61,703 bases of DNA from Saprospiraceae bacterium (GCA_018057925.1 JAGPCT010000016.1:1-61703), one strand, 5' to 3'. Numbered from the stretch's first letter, positions 26,533 through 36,374 are shown. Numbers and translations: made by a program. Notes: generated by a model from the sequence alone, not told the origin.

Positions 26533-26583
26533 GTTATATTTCTAATCTCACATCAGAACGTTCGTTCTATAAATCCAAGAATA

Positions 26584-29500
26584 ATGATGGTAAATAGAGC
26601 TATTGCGCTTTTTCTATTCATATTACCTAATTTTTTATTAAGCCAGACGGCTAAAGAACAATGGCAGCCCACATCTCCGGATCGAACAAGTCAAATCAAG
26701 GCCTTTGAAGATTTGATGCTGCCCTTGTCAACGCATTTTTACCATGTTGATTTTGACGCATTAAACCACTCCTTACTGATGGCTAAGCGTTCTGAGAAGA
26801 CTATTCTTCAACTGCCGATTGGACAAGATGGTGCGATGGTCAATCTGAATATTATATACAGTCCCATCATGGGCAAAGGGGATCAAGTAAAATTTAAAGA
26901 AATCAAAACGTATGTTGCTTTTTCTGAAGATAAGCCATTTGCCGTCGGCCGTATAGGTATAAGCCCGGAAGGATTTTATGGAATCTTTGACATGGAAAAC
27001 AAACAAATGATGATAAGGTCGAGCGACAATGACCGCCAAATGTATGCCGTCTATAATTTGAATGAAAAGCTTGCTTTATTGGATTTCGAACAATTGATAG
27101 GATGTGGAACAGAATCGTCTGTCTTTATTCACCCTACAGAAAGCAGCATAATGGTAAGAGATGAGGAAAGGAAAATGCGACACTTTACCATTGCAATAAG
27201 CTGTACATCCGGCTTTGCCGACAAAGTAGGTAATACAGAAAATCAGGTTATGGCCAAGGTCGTTCAGACACTCAACCTTCTCAATCATCGGTACAACATT
27301 GACTTTGGAATCCGATTAAACCTCATGGACAGCACATCTCAACTTTTTAATTTGGACGCTCAGAGAGATTACTTTTTTAATCAGACAGTGGGGTTAGACC
27401 TCTTACAACAAAACCAGGACTTTCTGGATAGCCTTGTGGACAATACTCGCTATGACTTAGCTCAAGTATTTACCAAAACATGCTCTGATGTAGGTGGTGT
27501 CGTCTGGGGTCGCGCCTGTAACAACAACAATAAAGCAAGGGGGGTATCTTGCCGCAGTAATGATGAAGACTACTTTTTTACCACATTTAAGCATGAAGTA
27601 GGTCACCAGTTTTCGGGTGGACATACCTTCAATGCTTGTAATGGCAGCACTCAATATAATCCAAACTCTTCCTTTGAGCCGGGTGCAGGGAGTACCATCC
27701 TTTCTTATGGCAACAATTGTGGAGCCGATAACGTAGGAGAAAGAACGGATTATTTCCATGTAGCCAACATCATCGAAGTAAGTAGGTTGACAGAGGAACT
27801 GGAAAACACCTGTGGCAGCTGGGGCGCTGATATCAATCATAATCCTAAGGCGAAGGTACTTTCTCCCAAGGACAAAACAATTCCCATGTTGACACCCTTT
27901 GAATTGGAAGGATTAGCCACGGATGTTGATAATGACAACCTAACGTACAATTGGGAACAATACGACCTGGGAGAGGGCGAGCCTTTGGGAGAAAACTATG
28001 AGACCGGCCCACTTTTCGTGTCAGTTCTGCCTAACAGTTCCGGCACTCGGCTATTCCCTAATTTGAGCATCATCAATTCGGGTGTTGGTAGCATCCTCGA
28101 ACGATTACCGGAGGTTTCAAGAGAATTAAATTTCAAACTGACCGTAAGAGACAATGTCGCCCTAATTGGTGGACATGATATAGCATCTTATACGTTTAAT
28201 GCAACGGATCAGGCGGGTCCTTTTCGATTTACTTTCCCCAATATCACCGTGGATACATCATTCCTGACAGGGCAGTATGTGGAATTTACATGGGATGTTG
28301 CCAATACAAATCTTCCTCCGGTGGACTGTAAAGCAGTGAATATCATCTTAAGTACAACGGATGGCCTTACATGGAGCGATACCTTGGTTGCCAATACACC
28401 CAACGATGGACGGGAATTTGTTATGTTGCCCAAAACAACAAGTAGAGCCCGGTTCAAAATTAAAGGCGCCGATAATATCTTTTTGGACATTTCCCCTAAA
28501 ACGATAAAAGTAAAACAGCCGGCAACACCGGGATATAGCCTTGACATCCTCCCTCATGACGTTATGTTGTGCAAGAATAGTACGACATCCCTTCGTGTTA
28601 AAAGTGTTGCCTGGAGAAATTATGAACATCTAATTCAGTTGATTGTATTAGATTCCGGTCATCCTGATTTGATTGTAAAGCCCTCCAAAGCAACATTCTT
28701 ACCGGGAGAAGCCGTTGCCTTGAATTTGGATGCAACGACAAAAGATCTAACCGGCGACTTTGAAGTGAAACTTATGTCAATAGCAGAAAAGGGAGACACC
28801 TTATTTCGCTCGATATATGTTTCTATAAACGATGACGACCAAGTTGTTCCGGGATTTAATAGTCCAGAAGATCATAGCCAAAACATACCGAACAATCCGG
28901 TTTTTTCATGGAAATTGGCAGTTAATTCCTTGGGATATCAGTTCCAATTGGCCGACAACCCCAACTTTAATGCTCCTTTAGCAGATCGCTTTGGCCCAAT
29001 CAACAAAGTATCAGATATTACAAACCTACCGGAAGGAGTGATTTATTATTGGAGAGTGCGTTCGTTGGGACAGTGTGGCTTCGGTCGATGGTCAGAACTA
29101 CGCACTTTTAGAACAGTAGCTGACCTGACGCACAATGTTCAAGTTGTGAATAACGTCCAACTGAATATAAGAACCAATGAATCCAAACCAATACAACATC
29201 CGGAATTATTCTGCCAGTCGGTTGAAAATAAGGATGAAATATTACATTATACCGTTGTTTCATTGCCTCGGCACGGCATATTGATCGCAGGGAATAAAGA
29301 ATTAGTCGTGGGAGACATCTTTACACAAGCTGATATTGATAATGGACAATTGACGTATTCGGCGACAGAAAAAGGTTATCAGGGAAAGGATTTTTTCCTC
29401 TTTTTAGCCTACGATTATACCAATAGTTTTGTTGGTCCTGAAGAATTTATCATAGATGTCAATGACAGCAATCCTTCCGGCACAAGTAAGGTTGACAGGG

Positions 29501-29748
29501 GTCATTCCATAGAAGTCGTCCCCAATCCTTCATCCGGAATGGTTGAATTGACGATGTTGGATCGAGGAATGTGGAAAGATGCCGTAGTGCGAGTTGTTAA
29601 CATGCAGGGATATACGTTCATGTCAAAAAAAGTGGTTTCTGATAAAGGAAGAATGAGCATCGATTTGTCGTCCTTACATCCCGGTCAATATATAATCATC
29701 GTGGAATCCGGAAATTATATAGCCAAAAAACGAGTCGTCAAAATCTAA
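26584..29748 (+). CDS. Paralogous secreted reprolysin-like metalloprotease with T9SS sorting domain
   Basis: This 1054-residue relative of the preceding protease has the same architecture. A signal peptide ends FLLSQ. The catalytic site HEVGHQFSGGH is at 337-347 (H337, E338, H341, H347) in the context TTFKHEVGHQFSGGHTFNACNGST, near-identical to its neighbour. It lacks the P-like segment present in the longer paralogue (about 150 residues shorter). It ends with a T9SS type A domain (IEVVPNPSSGMVELTM...LHPGQYIIIVE...VKI). Two ATG codons start the frame; the first is used here. Tandem duplication followed by divergence is the likely origin. The target may be host or environmental protein, or the cell's own surface. 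Confidence 0.92.
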   Translation: MMVNRAIALFLFILPNFLLSQTAKEQWQPTSPDRTSQIKAFEDLMLPLSTHFYHVDFDALNHSLLMAKRSEKTILQLPIGQDGAMVNLNIIYSPIMGKGDQVKFKEIKTYVAFSEDKPFAVGRIGISPEGFYGIFDMENKQMMIRSSDNDRQMYAVYNLNEKLALLDFEQLIGCGTESSVFIHPTESSIMVRDEERKMRHFTIAISCTSGFADKVGNTENQVMAKVVQTLNLLNHRYNIDFGIRLNLMDSTSQLFNLDAQRDYFFNQTVGLDLLQQNQDFLDSLVDNTRYDLAQVFTKTCSDVGGVVWGRACNNNNKARGVSCRSNDEDYFFTTFKHEVGHQFSGGHTFNACNGSTQYNPNSSFEPGAGSTILSYGNNCGADNVGERTDYFHVANIIEVSRLTEELENTCGSWGADINHNPKAKVLSPKDKTIPMLTPFELEGLATDVDNDNLTYNWEQYDLGEGEPLGENYETGPLFVSVLPNSSGTRLFPNLSIINSGVGSILERLPEVSRELNFKLTVRDNVALIGGHDIASYTFNATDQAGPFRFTFPNITVDTSFLTGQYVEFTWDVANTNLPPVDCKAVNIILSTTDGLTWSDTLVANTPNDGREFVMLPKTTSRARFKIKGADNIFLDISPKTIKVKQPATPGYSLDILPHDVMLCKNSTTSLRVKSVAWRNYEHLIQLIVLDSGHPDLIVKPSKATFLPGEAVALNLDATTKDLTGDFEVKLMSIAEKGDTLFRSIYVSINDDDQVVPGFNSPEDHSQNIPNNPVFSWKLAVNSLGYQFQLADNPNFNAPLADRFGPINKVSDITNLPEGVIYYWRVRSLGQCGFGRWSELRTFRTVADLTHNVQVVNNVQLNIRTNESKPIQHPELFCQSVENKDEILHYTVVSLPRHGILIAGNKELVVGDIFTQADIDNGQLTYSATEKGYQGKDFFLFLAYDYTNSFVGPEEFIIDVNDSNPSGTSKVDRGHSIEVVPNPSSGMVELTMLDRGMWKDAVVRVVNMQGYTFMSKKVVSDKGRMSIDLSSLHPGQYIIIVESGNYIAKKRVVKI

Positions 29749-29753
29749 TAAAC

Positions 29754-29761
29754 TATATTTG
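29754..29761 (+). promoter_or_regulatory. -7 promoter element for the PASTA-protein gene
   Basis: TATATTTG matches TAnnTTTG and lies 63 bases before the ATG at 29825, directly after the protease stop codon. Confidence 0.6.
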
Positions 29762-29824
29762 TCCCTTGATTTTATATCATTACAATGGAAGTAAAGCCAT
29801 AGTAAAGAAAATCAGGGTTAAAAT

Positions 29825-30610
29825 ATGTTCAAATCAAAGTATTTTTGGATTCAAGTAGGTCTTATGTTTGCCACGTTTGTCGTATTGGTATTCATAACGC
29901 TTTTTGTATTGAGAATATATACACATCATGGAGAAAAGATTCCAATAACCAAGCTTATTGACTTGGAATATAATCTGGCATCAACAATGGCAGAGAAGGA
30001 TGGATTTGAAGTTATTGTTTCTGATTCAGTATTTGTCGTAGGAAAGAAAGGCGGAATTATTTTAGCCCAGAATCCTGAACAAGGGACATTTGCCAAAGAA
30101 GGTCGAAAAATATACGTTACGGTAACAAAGTATTCACCCGACATGATTCCGGTTAGCTCTCTCCCGGCACTATACGGGAAGAGCTTTGAGTTAAAAAGTA
30201 GGGTTTTGCGGGAAGGATATGAAATTCAGTCAGAGGTCGTAGGAAATCAATTTGACAAAGGCATTCCGGGTCAGATACTCAAAGTAATATACGGAACGGA
30301 TACCATAATCAGTGAAAATGGTATTAAAGATAACATAAACTTACCTCGAGGGGCAAAGCTCAAGTTTATTATTTCATCGCAACAGGGAGGTCAAGTCCTC
30401 ATTCCCGACTTCGTGTGCAAAACGTATGAAGAAGTCCTTTTCTTGGCGAGCAATGATGTACACATCATAGTAGCAAGTGGCAATGGCGGTCAATATGTTG
30501 TGGAGCAGAAACCCGAGTTTATACCTGATTACAAAATAAATAGAGGTGATACAATCTTTGTAAGCCTAAGCAATACCAAGCCTGCCGATTGCCCGGAAGA
30601 TGAAGACTAA
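29825..30610 (+). CDS. Membrane-anchored PASTA-domain protein
   Basis: This 261-residue protein has a short cytoplasmic N-terminus, one membrane helix (about 8-31, FWIQVGLMFATFVVLVFITLFVL) and three PASTA-like repeats outside (about 40-105, 107-180 and 183-255). Each has the pattern V..L.G....A...L...G, for example GKKGGIILAQNPEQGTFAKEGRKIYVTVTK. PASTA domains bind peptidoglycan stem peptides or organise division enzymes. In Gram-positives they are fused to Ser/Thr kinases or PBPs. Here no enzyme domain is attached, which is usual for Bacteroidota homologues. The next gene (T9SS protein) starts 48 bases later on the same strand. Confidence 0.87.
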   Translation: MFKSKYFWIQVGLMFATFVVLVFITLFVLRIYTHHGEKIPITKLIDLEYNLASTMAEKDGFEVIVSDSVFVVGKKGGIILAQNPEQGTFAKEGRKIYVTVTKYSPDMIPVSSLPALYGKSFELKSRVLREGYEIQSEVVGNQFDKGIPGQILKVIYGTDTIISENGIKDNINLPRGAKLKFIISSQQGGQVLIPDFVCKTYEEVLFLASNDVHIIVASGNGGQYVVEQKPEFIPDYKINRGDTIFVSLSNTKPADCPEDED

Positions 30611-30657
30611 TAGCAACAAAGTATATATACAATTCGTTTGTACTAAAAATAAATTGA

Positions 30658-32838
30658 ATGATTCGTTTTTCTTGTAATATATCCCTCATTGTCGTTTTAT
30701 TGTGTTGGAGTATAATCGCTCAAAGTCAGGTTGTATTCTATGGATTGTCCGAAAACACTGCTCTTGTTTCGACTCAATCGGAATTGGAACAACGCAATCT
30801 TATCCAACAATCGAGAGTAGTAGTCATACCTTCTGACAGCCAAAGTGTATGTGTCAATCGTCCGGATGTAGGCACATTCGATACTTTAATAATGACATCA
30901 ACTGTGCCGACGGACTTGAATATCAGGATAGAAAATAATTGTGTTAAAATTACGGCACACTCCAACGCCACGGTTAATTCGTACGATTTAGCATTCAATT
31001 ATATTGCTGTTTCCGGAGCGCAAATAGAATATAGGATAAAGGTTGATGTCGTTCAACCGCTGACCTTGCCATTTTTTGATGACTTTGCCTATGATAGCAA
31101 ATACCCGGACCCTGTTCGATGGGTTGATAACAATGTTTATGTCAATAACACCATGGCAGATATGCCTCCTAGTATAGGTGTGGCGACTTTCGACGGGTTG
31201 AACAGCAATGGAACGCCGTACGGAGGCAGCTTTGGTCGCTCAGATTATTTAACATCCGCATATATTGACCTGAGTTCAATCTCTTCAACAGATCCACTTT
31301 ACCTAAGCTTTTACCTACAACCCAAAGGAAAGACATACAATCATCAATTGAGAGACAGTATGGAGCTGGAGTTTAAAAACGCCTCCGGTCAATGGGAAAA
31401 GATATCATCTTACAAAGGAATAGATCCATCCAATCCCTCATCCTATGTGCCACCCTTTGATTTCTATTCTATTCAGGTAGAACCAAAATATTTTTACAAA
31501 GGATTTCAATTTAGATTTGTCAATTATAATTATCGCCTCGGCGTATATAGTACATGGCATCTGGATTATGTAAAGCTGGTCGCCAACCAGATTCCTACAA
31601 AAAATCAGATGGACATAGCCTTCACCACTCCACCCAATGGGCTTTTGAAAACATATTCATCCATTCCATACCGCCAACTTGCCGGATTTGAAACTACTGA
31701 ATTGGCAGATAAAACAAAGATTCGCCTGTTTAATCATTTCTTAGAAATCCCGGAAGATATAAGCAATACCCGATTGAAAATTGAAGAATTGACGACTAAC
31801 ACCAAGATAGTGGAAAAAGAACTCGTCAACTCCGTGCCGCAACTAAACCCGCCAGCAGGATTCAACTCTTTTGATAATGCCTTTGATCCGAATGAAATAG
31901 CTGCTAAGGTGGCATCTGTCCCGGCAGGTAATCTGCCGCACATGTTCAGGACAGCGTATAGCTATGATCAAGACCAAGAGGTTGTTTATCTTGAGGGAAA
32001 TAATAAAACAAGCACGTTGACGGAAGTTGGTTATACATTAGCTTATGATGACGGAAGTGCAGAACTTAATATTGCTGCTGAAGCCAATAACAGTGTAAAG
32101 TCACAGATTGCCGTAAAATATCATTTAAATGTAGGGGATACCTTACGCGCTGTACAGTTTCATTTTCCCCGATTGTATGATGATGTGAGCCATCAGTTGT
32201 TTAATATCAAAGTGTGGATAGGGAGTCTGAAGGAAGAACCAGATTATTATTATCCACTTCAAAGACCAATATATGCGGATGCTATCTACGACACCTTGCA
32301 AGGATTTACAACATATCCACTTGTCAATGATCTCACGCAAGAGCCGACACCATTGTATTTGCCTCCGGGTGATTTTTATATTGGATGGCAACAGTTTTCA
32401 GTATCTTCAACCGGACAATTTATTCCGGTGGGATTTGATCGCAATTATGAAGGAGGTGAAGCTTTGACCTATTACAAATCAACGGGAGACTGGAAGCCGC
32501 TTACAGAATTGACAACCTCCCCGTTATTAAAAGGAATTCCGATGGTAAGAGCCAAATTTCAGGATTCTTGGCTCACATCGGCGAAGCATACTGCACAATC
32601 CAATAAAATCACTGTTTTCCCTAATCCGGTACAAACAGCGCTGTATGTAGGCGAAGCCATGAATAATAAAGATTTCATGACGTTTAGAATCTTTGATATA
32701 ACCGGTACAGTCGTAAAATCCGGCATATATCATGACTCTATAGATGTAAGTAATATGCCAGAAGGTGTATATGTCATCGTCTTATCCGATAAAATGGGGC
32801 AGATGAGTATGCATTCCAAATTTGTAAAAATACGGTAA
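30658..32838 (+). CDS. Secreted protein with T9SS type A sorting domain, function unknown
   Basis: This 726-residue protein has a signal peptide (ISLIVVLLCWSIIAQSQ). An N-terminal beta domain is followed by a jelly-roll-like module (about 135-310, LPFFDDFAYDSKYPDPVRWVDNNVYVN and LYLSFYLQPKG) that resembles lectin/MAM-type domains seen in Bacteroidota surface proteins. A second beta-rich region spans about 440-640. The C-terminal 80 residues (ITVFPNPVQTALYVGE...MPEGVYVIVL...KFVKIR) are a T9SS type A sorting domain. No catalytic motif is visible. It follows the PASTA gene closely and is probably co-transcribed. A cell-surface binding role is plausible but unproven. Confidence 0.85.
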   Translation: MIRFSCNISLIVVLLCWSIIAQSQVVFYGLSENTALVSTQSELEQRNLIQQSRVVVIPSDSQSVCVNRPDVGTFDTLIMTSTVPTDLNIRIENNCVKITAHSNATVNSYDLAFNYIAVSGAQIEYRIKVDVVQPLTLPFFDDFAYDSKYPDPVRWVDNNVYVNNTMADMPPSIGVATFDGLNSNGTPYGGSFGRSDYLTSAYIDLSSISSTDPLYLSFYLQPKGKTYNHQLRDSMELEFKNASGQWEKISSYKGIDPSNPSSYVPPFDFYSIQVEPKYFYKGFQFRFVNYNYRLGVYSTWHLDYVKLVANQIPTKNQMDIAFTTPPNGLLKTYSSIPYRQLAGFETTELADKTKIRLFNHFLEIPEDISNTRLKIEELTTNTKIVEKELVNSVPQLNPPAGFNSFDNAFDPNEIAAKVASVPAGNLPHMFRTAYSYDQDQEVVYLEGNNKTSTLTEVGYTLAYDDGSAELNIAAEANNSVKSQIAVKYHLNVGDTLRAVQFHFPRLYDDVSHQLFNIKVWIGSLKEEPDYYYPLQRPIYADAIYDTLQGFTTYPLVNDLTQEPTPLYLPPGDFYIGWQQFSVSSTGQFIPVGFDRNYEGGEALTYYKSTGDWKPLTELTTSPLLKGIPMVRAKFQDSWLTSAKHTAQSNKITVFPNPVQTALYVGEAMNNKDFMTFRIFDITGTVVKSGIYHDSIDVSNMPEGVYVIVLSDKMGQMSMHSKFVKIR

Positions 32839-33041
32839 AAGATAGGTCTCTCCCTTTCGACTTTAGACCTAGAATTATCGGATTTATTAAAAAGATGGAA
32901 GAAATAATTGTCGTCAATACATGGTTGGACTGGAAAAAACCATGGTGACAAGGTATCCTTTAAATCCAAACTCTTCATTAGAAAAAGCGGATTTGGGCTA
33001 AAAGTCCAATCGGGATTAACCCAAATTACCTAAAATATTAA

Positions 33042-33049
33042 TATATTTG
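33042..33049 (+). promoter_or_regulatory. -7 promoter element for acyl-CoA dehydrogenase
   Basis: TATATTTG followed by CCGC fits TAnnTTTG and lies 21 bases before the ATG at 33071, giving a leader of about 15 bases. Confidence 0.7.
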
Positions 33050-33070
33050 CCGCACAACAACGAATGAGCT

Positions 33071-34240
33071 ATGTTTTTTTCATTAACAGAAGAACAAATG
33101 GCGGTACGAGAAGCTGCCAGAGAATTTGCACAAAAAGAATGCCTTCCGGGAGTCATTGAAAGAGACCGGGACATGATCTTTCCGAAGGATCAGGTTAAGA
33201 TGATGGCCGAACTAGGGTTCTTAGGAATGATGGTTTCTCCTGAATATGGCGGTGGAGGAATGGACACCATCAGCTACGCTCTTGCTATGGAAGAAATTTC
33301 AAAAGTTGATAATAGTTGTAGTGTTATTATGTCCGTCAATAATAGCTTGGTATGCTGGGGTCTGGAAGAATATGGGACTGAAGAGCAAAAGAGAAAATAT
33401 TTGCCCCGTTTAGCACAGGGAGAGATCATAGGTTCATTTTGCCTTAGTGAACCGGAGGCCGGATCTGATGCCACAAGCCAACGGACAACAGCTGTAGACA
33501 TGGGTGACCACTACCTTCTCAATGGCACTAAAAACTGGATTACCAATGGGGGCAGTAGCAAGATTCACCTTGTGATAGCGCAGACCCACCCCGAGTTGAA
33601 ACACCGTGGAATCAATGCGTTTATCGTAGAAACTGACTGGGAGGGTGTGGTAATAGGAGCCAAAGAAGATAAACTGGGTATCCGCTCGTCCGACACGCAC
33701 ACGATAATGTACAACGACGTAAAGGTGCCTAAAGAAAACAGAATCGGTGAAGACGGCTTTGGATTCAAGTTTGCCATGAAAGTCTTATCGGGAGGTCGAA
33801 TAGGTATTGCTTCACAGGCATTGGGTATAGCGTCCGGAGCATTTGAATTGGCGACAAAATACAGTAAAGAGCGGAAATCTTTTGGAAAAGAAATATACAA
33901 TCATCAGGTTATAGCCTTTAAATTAGCGGATATGGCAACCGATATAGAAGCCGCCAGACTGATGGTACATCGCGCAGCATGGATGAAGGATCAGCACTTA
34001 GACTATACGACGTCAGCCGCTATGGCCAAGCTCATCGCTTCGGATGTGGCTATGCGACATACGGTGGAGGCGGTCCAGATACACGGAGGTTATGGATTTG
34101 TCAAGGAATATCACGTCGAACGATTGATGCGGGATGCCAAGATAACCCAAATATATGAAGGAACAAGTGAAATTCAAAAACTCGTAATTGCTCGTAGTGT
34201 CATCAATGGTGAACTATATCAACCGGGTTACGTTGTATAA
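33071..34240 (+). CDS. Acyl-CoA dehydrogenase (short-chain/butyryl type)
   Basis: This 389-residue FAD enzyme performs the first oxidation of fatty-acid or amino-acid-derived acyl-CoA. Family signatures are FCLSEPEAGSDATS (about 123-136), WITNGGSSKIHLV, GGRIGIASQALGIASGAFELA (241-261) and RLMRDAKITQIYEGTSEIQKLVIAR (351-375). The catalytic base is Glu363 in IYEGTSE, the position used in short-, medium-chain and butyryl-CoA dehydrogenases and not the internal position of isovaleryl/long-chain enzymes. Electrons would pass to ETF. Length is normal. A TATATTTG promoter element lies just upstream. The M50 protease gene starts 18 bases after the stop codon. Confidence 0.95.
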   Translation: MFFSLTEEQMAVREAAREFAQKECLPGVIERDRDMIFPKDQVKMMAELGFLGMMVSPEYGGGGMDTISYALAMEEISKVDNSCSVIMSVNNSLVCWGLEEYGTEEQKRKYLPRLAQGEIIGSFCLSEPEAGSDATSQRTTAVDMGDHYLLNGTKNWITNGGSSKIHLVIAQTHPELKHRGINAFIVETDWEGVVIGAKEDKLGIRSSDTHTIMYNDVKVPKENRIGEDGFGFKFAMKVLSGGRIGIASQALGIASGAFELATKYSKERKSFGKEIYNHQVIAFKLADMATDIEAARLMVHRAAWMKDQHLDYTTSAAMAKLIASDVAMRHTVEAVQIHGGYGFVKEYHVERLMRDAKITQIYEGTSEIQKLVIARSVINGELYQPGYVV

Positions 34241-34258
34241 GATATAACTCTCTGACCA

Positions 34259-35371
34259 TTGTCCATATTTGAAAAAGGTTCGCTTTATGTCGGCACTTAT
34301 TTTGATATTCCTGTCAAAATACATTGGACATTCGGCTACATCATCTTCTACATAATATATACCGGGCATCAGGATAATATGGGCGTGATAGGCGCTCTAT
34401 GGTTCGGTGTCTTTATGATGAGCCTTTTTTTGTGTGTCATCCTTCATGAATATGGTCACGCCTTGGCTGCCCGGAGATATGGGGTAAAGACAGCAGACAT
34501 TATTCTTACACCTTTGGGAGGGATTGCTCGCTTGCTTAAAATGCCGGATAAGCCACTACAAGAGCTCATAGTCGCCATTGCAGGGCCCATGGTCAATGTT
34601 GTCATAGCCGCACTCTTATACCTACTGCTGGCATTTGGAATGGGCGTCAATCCACTTGGAATTGATGTGGAGAATGCGTATGATTTTAAAGACAATCCGG
34701 CCTTATTGTTGAGTATGATTATGCTAACCAATATCGTTTTGGTGGTATTCAACTTATTACCGGTATTCCCAATGGATGGAGGCCGTGTATTACGCAGCTT
34801 GATAGCAATGAGGGTATCAAAGGTCAAAGCGACTTTGATTGCAGCCCGAATAGGACAAGTTTTTAGTGCTGTATTCGTCGTATTTGGAATCTATGAGGGC
34901 AACTTTATATTGGCATTGATCGGTTTATTTATCTTTCAAGGCGCCTATGCAGAGTACCGCTTTACCAAAGCCGAAAATGTTATGCAGACTACAACAATAG
35001 GAGATCTGGGACATAAAGAATACGACTCCTTGCAGGACAATGACCTCATCATTAATTGTAAGGAGCTGATCAAATATTCCAGCCAACAGTTCTTTCCGGT
35101 ATATAGTGGCAGTCATGTGTTGGGAAGTATTTCGAGAGAAGTGATTGCTGAGGCGGAGGATTCCTTGTTTTATCAACCGATTTCTATTTTGCCGATGAAG
35201 CCGGTGTTTATCCTTCCGGCTGACACGCCCTGGATGATATGTTATCAGAAGTTTTCTCAAGATCAATCCGATATTATTCTTGTCTCCGAAAAAGACCAAA
35301 CCACTGTTTTATTGGATAAATGGACTTTTTATGAACAAATGGAGCAAAAAAAACTCATTAAGTCTTCTTAA
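34259..35371 (+). CDS. M50-family (site-2 protease-like) membrane metalloprotease
   Basis: This 370-residue inner-membrane zinc protease belongs to the group that cuts transmembrane segments, often to release a regulator. The zinc site HEYGH is at 63-67 in VILHEYGHALAARRYG. The second motif NLLPVFPMDGG is at 165-175, with Asp173 as the third zinc ligand. Several membrane helices lie between and after. The C-terminal part (about 235-360) has the size and position of the CBS-pair seen in related SpoIVFB-like proteins but looks degenerate. The start is TTG at 34259 (TTG TCC ATA), with no clear Shine-Dalgarno. It lies 18 bases after the acyl-CoA dehydrogenase gene, probably co-transcribed. Confidence 0.88.
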   Translation: MSIFEKGSLYVGTYFDIPVKIHWTFGYIIFYIIYTGHQDNMGVIGALWFGVFMMSLFLCVILHEYGHALAARRYGVKTADIILTPLGGIARLLKMPDKPLQELIVAIAGPMVNVVIAALLYLLLAFGMGVNPLGIDVENAYDFKDNPALLLSMIMLTNIVLVVFNLLPVFPMDGGRVLRSLIAMRVSKVKATLIAARIGQVFSAVFVVFGIYEGNFILALIGLFIFQGAYAEYRFTKAENVMQTTTIGDLGHKEYDSLQDNDLIINCKELIKYSSQQFFPVYSGSHVLGSISREVIAEAEDSLFYQPISILPMKPVFILPADTPWMICYQKFSQDQSDIILVSEKDQTTVLLDKWTFYEQMEQKKLIKSS

Positions 35372-35409
35372 TAAGGCGTCATTTGGAAAAGAAAATGAAG
35401 AATATTGTT

Positions 35410-36051
35410 TTATTTTGATGCTGTGTTTGGCTTATTTTTGCCAACAAATAACTTCATGCTATATCCAAATCCAAGTCCGCATATTGCAAAAATGGGAATT
35501 CCAATAAGTGCTTTTTGTAAAGTTAACCCTCCTTCTGAAAAAAATGGCGGAACGAAAACCATAAATATATACATAATAAACCCCCATGAAAGACCCATGT
35601 TAACCCATCCATAACCACTAAACGGATTTGGAACAGTATCTAAATCAAGATTTTTGTATCGATTAGGCTGATTCTGTAGCCATTTCTTTTTCCATTTATC
35701 TTTAGCCCAAAACCATAAAGGGAAGGTCAAACCGAGCAAAAGACAACTAGTCAAGTTCATTAAACAAGGGATAATTTTGCCACAGTTGTCGCAATAAAGT
35801 CCAAACCAATTTTTAAATGCATTATTCTCTGTTGACCATTTTTGTCCAGGGTGAAGAGTTCCGCAGTGAGGGCAAGGAATTTTAGTTTTTTCATAAAGGG
35901 TTTTTGAAGAATCCCTTTCGATCAACATTATTTTAGGTGCCCTTTGTCCTAATATTAATTCATTAAAAGCAAGGCCGGGGTTTATTATCCAATGTAACAC
36001 GATTGGGTTTTTCCATGTCCAAATTTTATACTTTGAATTGTCGTAGTCCAT
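35410..36051 (-). CDS. Zinc-ribbon membrane protein, function unknown
   Basis: This 213-residue protein has no family I recognise. A zinc-ribbon-like pair CPHC (about 60-63) and CDNC (about 87-90) sits in the soluble N-terminal half. Three hydrophobic helices follow (about 93-115, 150-172 and 178-200). The C-terminus is Lys-rich. It could sense or hold zinc at the membrane or recruit another protein. It is convergent with the M50 protease gene, with 38 bases between stop codons, and stands alone. It is followed upstream by a copy of the palindromic repeat, which may carry or insulate its promoter. Confidence 0.7.
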   Translation of the reverse strand: MDYDNSKYKIWTWKNPIVLHWIINPGLAFNELILGQRAPKIMLIERDSSKTLYEKTKIPCPHCGTLHPGQKWSTENNAFKNWFGLYCDNCGKIIPCLMNLTSCLLLGLTFPLWFWAKDKWKKKWLQNQPNRYKNLDLDTVPNPFSGYGWVNMGLSWGFIMYIFMVFVPPFFSEGGLTLQKALIGIPIFAICGLGFGYSMKLFVGKNKPNTASK

Positions 36052-36128
36052 ATTTTACATTTTAAATGCAGCCGAAGTGAACCAAATATACGGCTTATAA
36101 TTGAAATAGTCATAATTATGCCCGATTC

Positions 36129-36296
36129 GGTGTGTATAACATCTTTCCCTCTCATTTTTTATTTCACTCAAAATCTGACTCTTTAATTGATATTTAGGCT
36201 CTTTGGAAGGAATGACTTCATTATTTGGTTCTCTCGCTTAAGGGGAGATAGAGGGGAAAAATAATGAAGTCATTTGGGAAATTTGTTATACACACC
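36129..36296. repeat. MITE-like palindromic element, full copy B (168 bp)
   Basis: The ends match as inverted repeats at 19 of 21 positions (left GGTGTGTATAACATCTTTCC, right GGAAATTTGTTATACACACC). Inner arms AATGACTTCATTATT and AATAATGAAGTCATT (36260-36274 for the right arm) are perfectly complementary. The copy at 19410-19577 has the same length and order. GATTCG flanks both sides (36124-36129 and just after 36296), a possible target duplication. Confidence 0.87.
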
Positions 36297-36374
36297 CTGA
36301 TTCGTATCGTTGTGCTTTTTAAAGGATACTCTTGCCGTTACTAAATTTACAATAACGAAATGCCTCCAACAACC

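Noticed and set aside
32920-32944. CATGGTT...AACCATG hairpin before the acyl-CoA dehydrogenase gene as a terminator
   Set aside because: Only a 7-bp stem and no T run on either strand.
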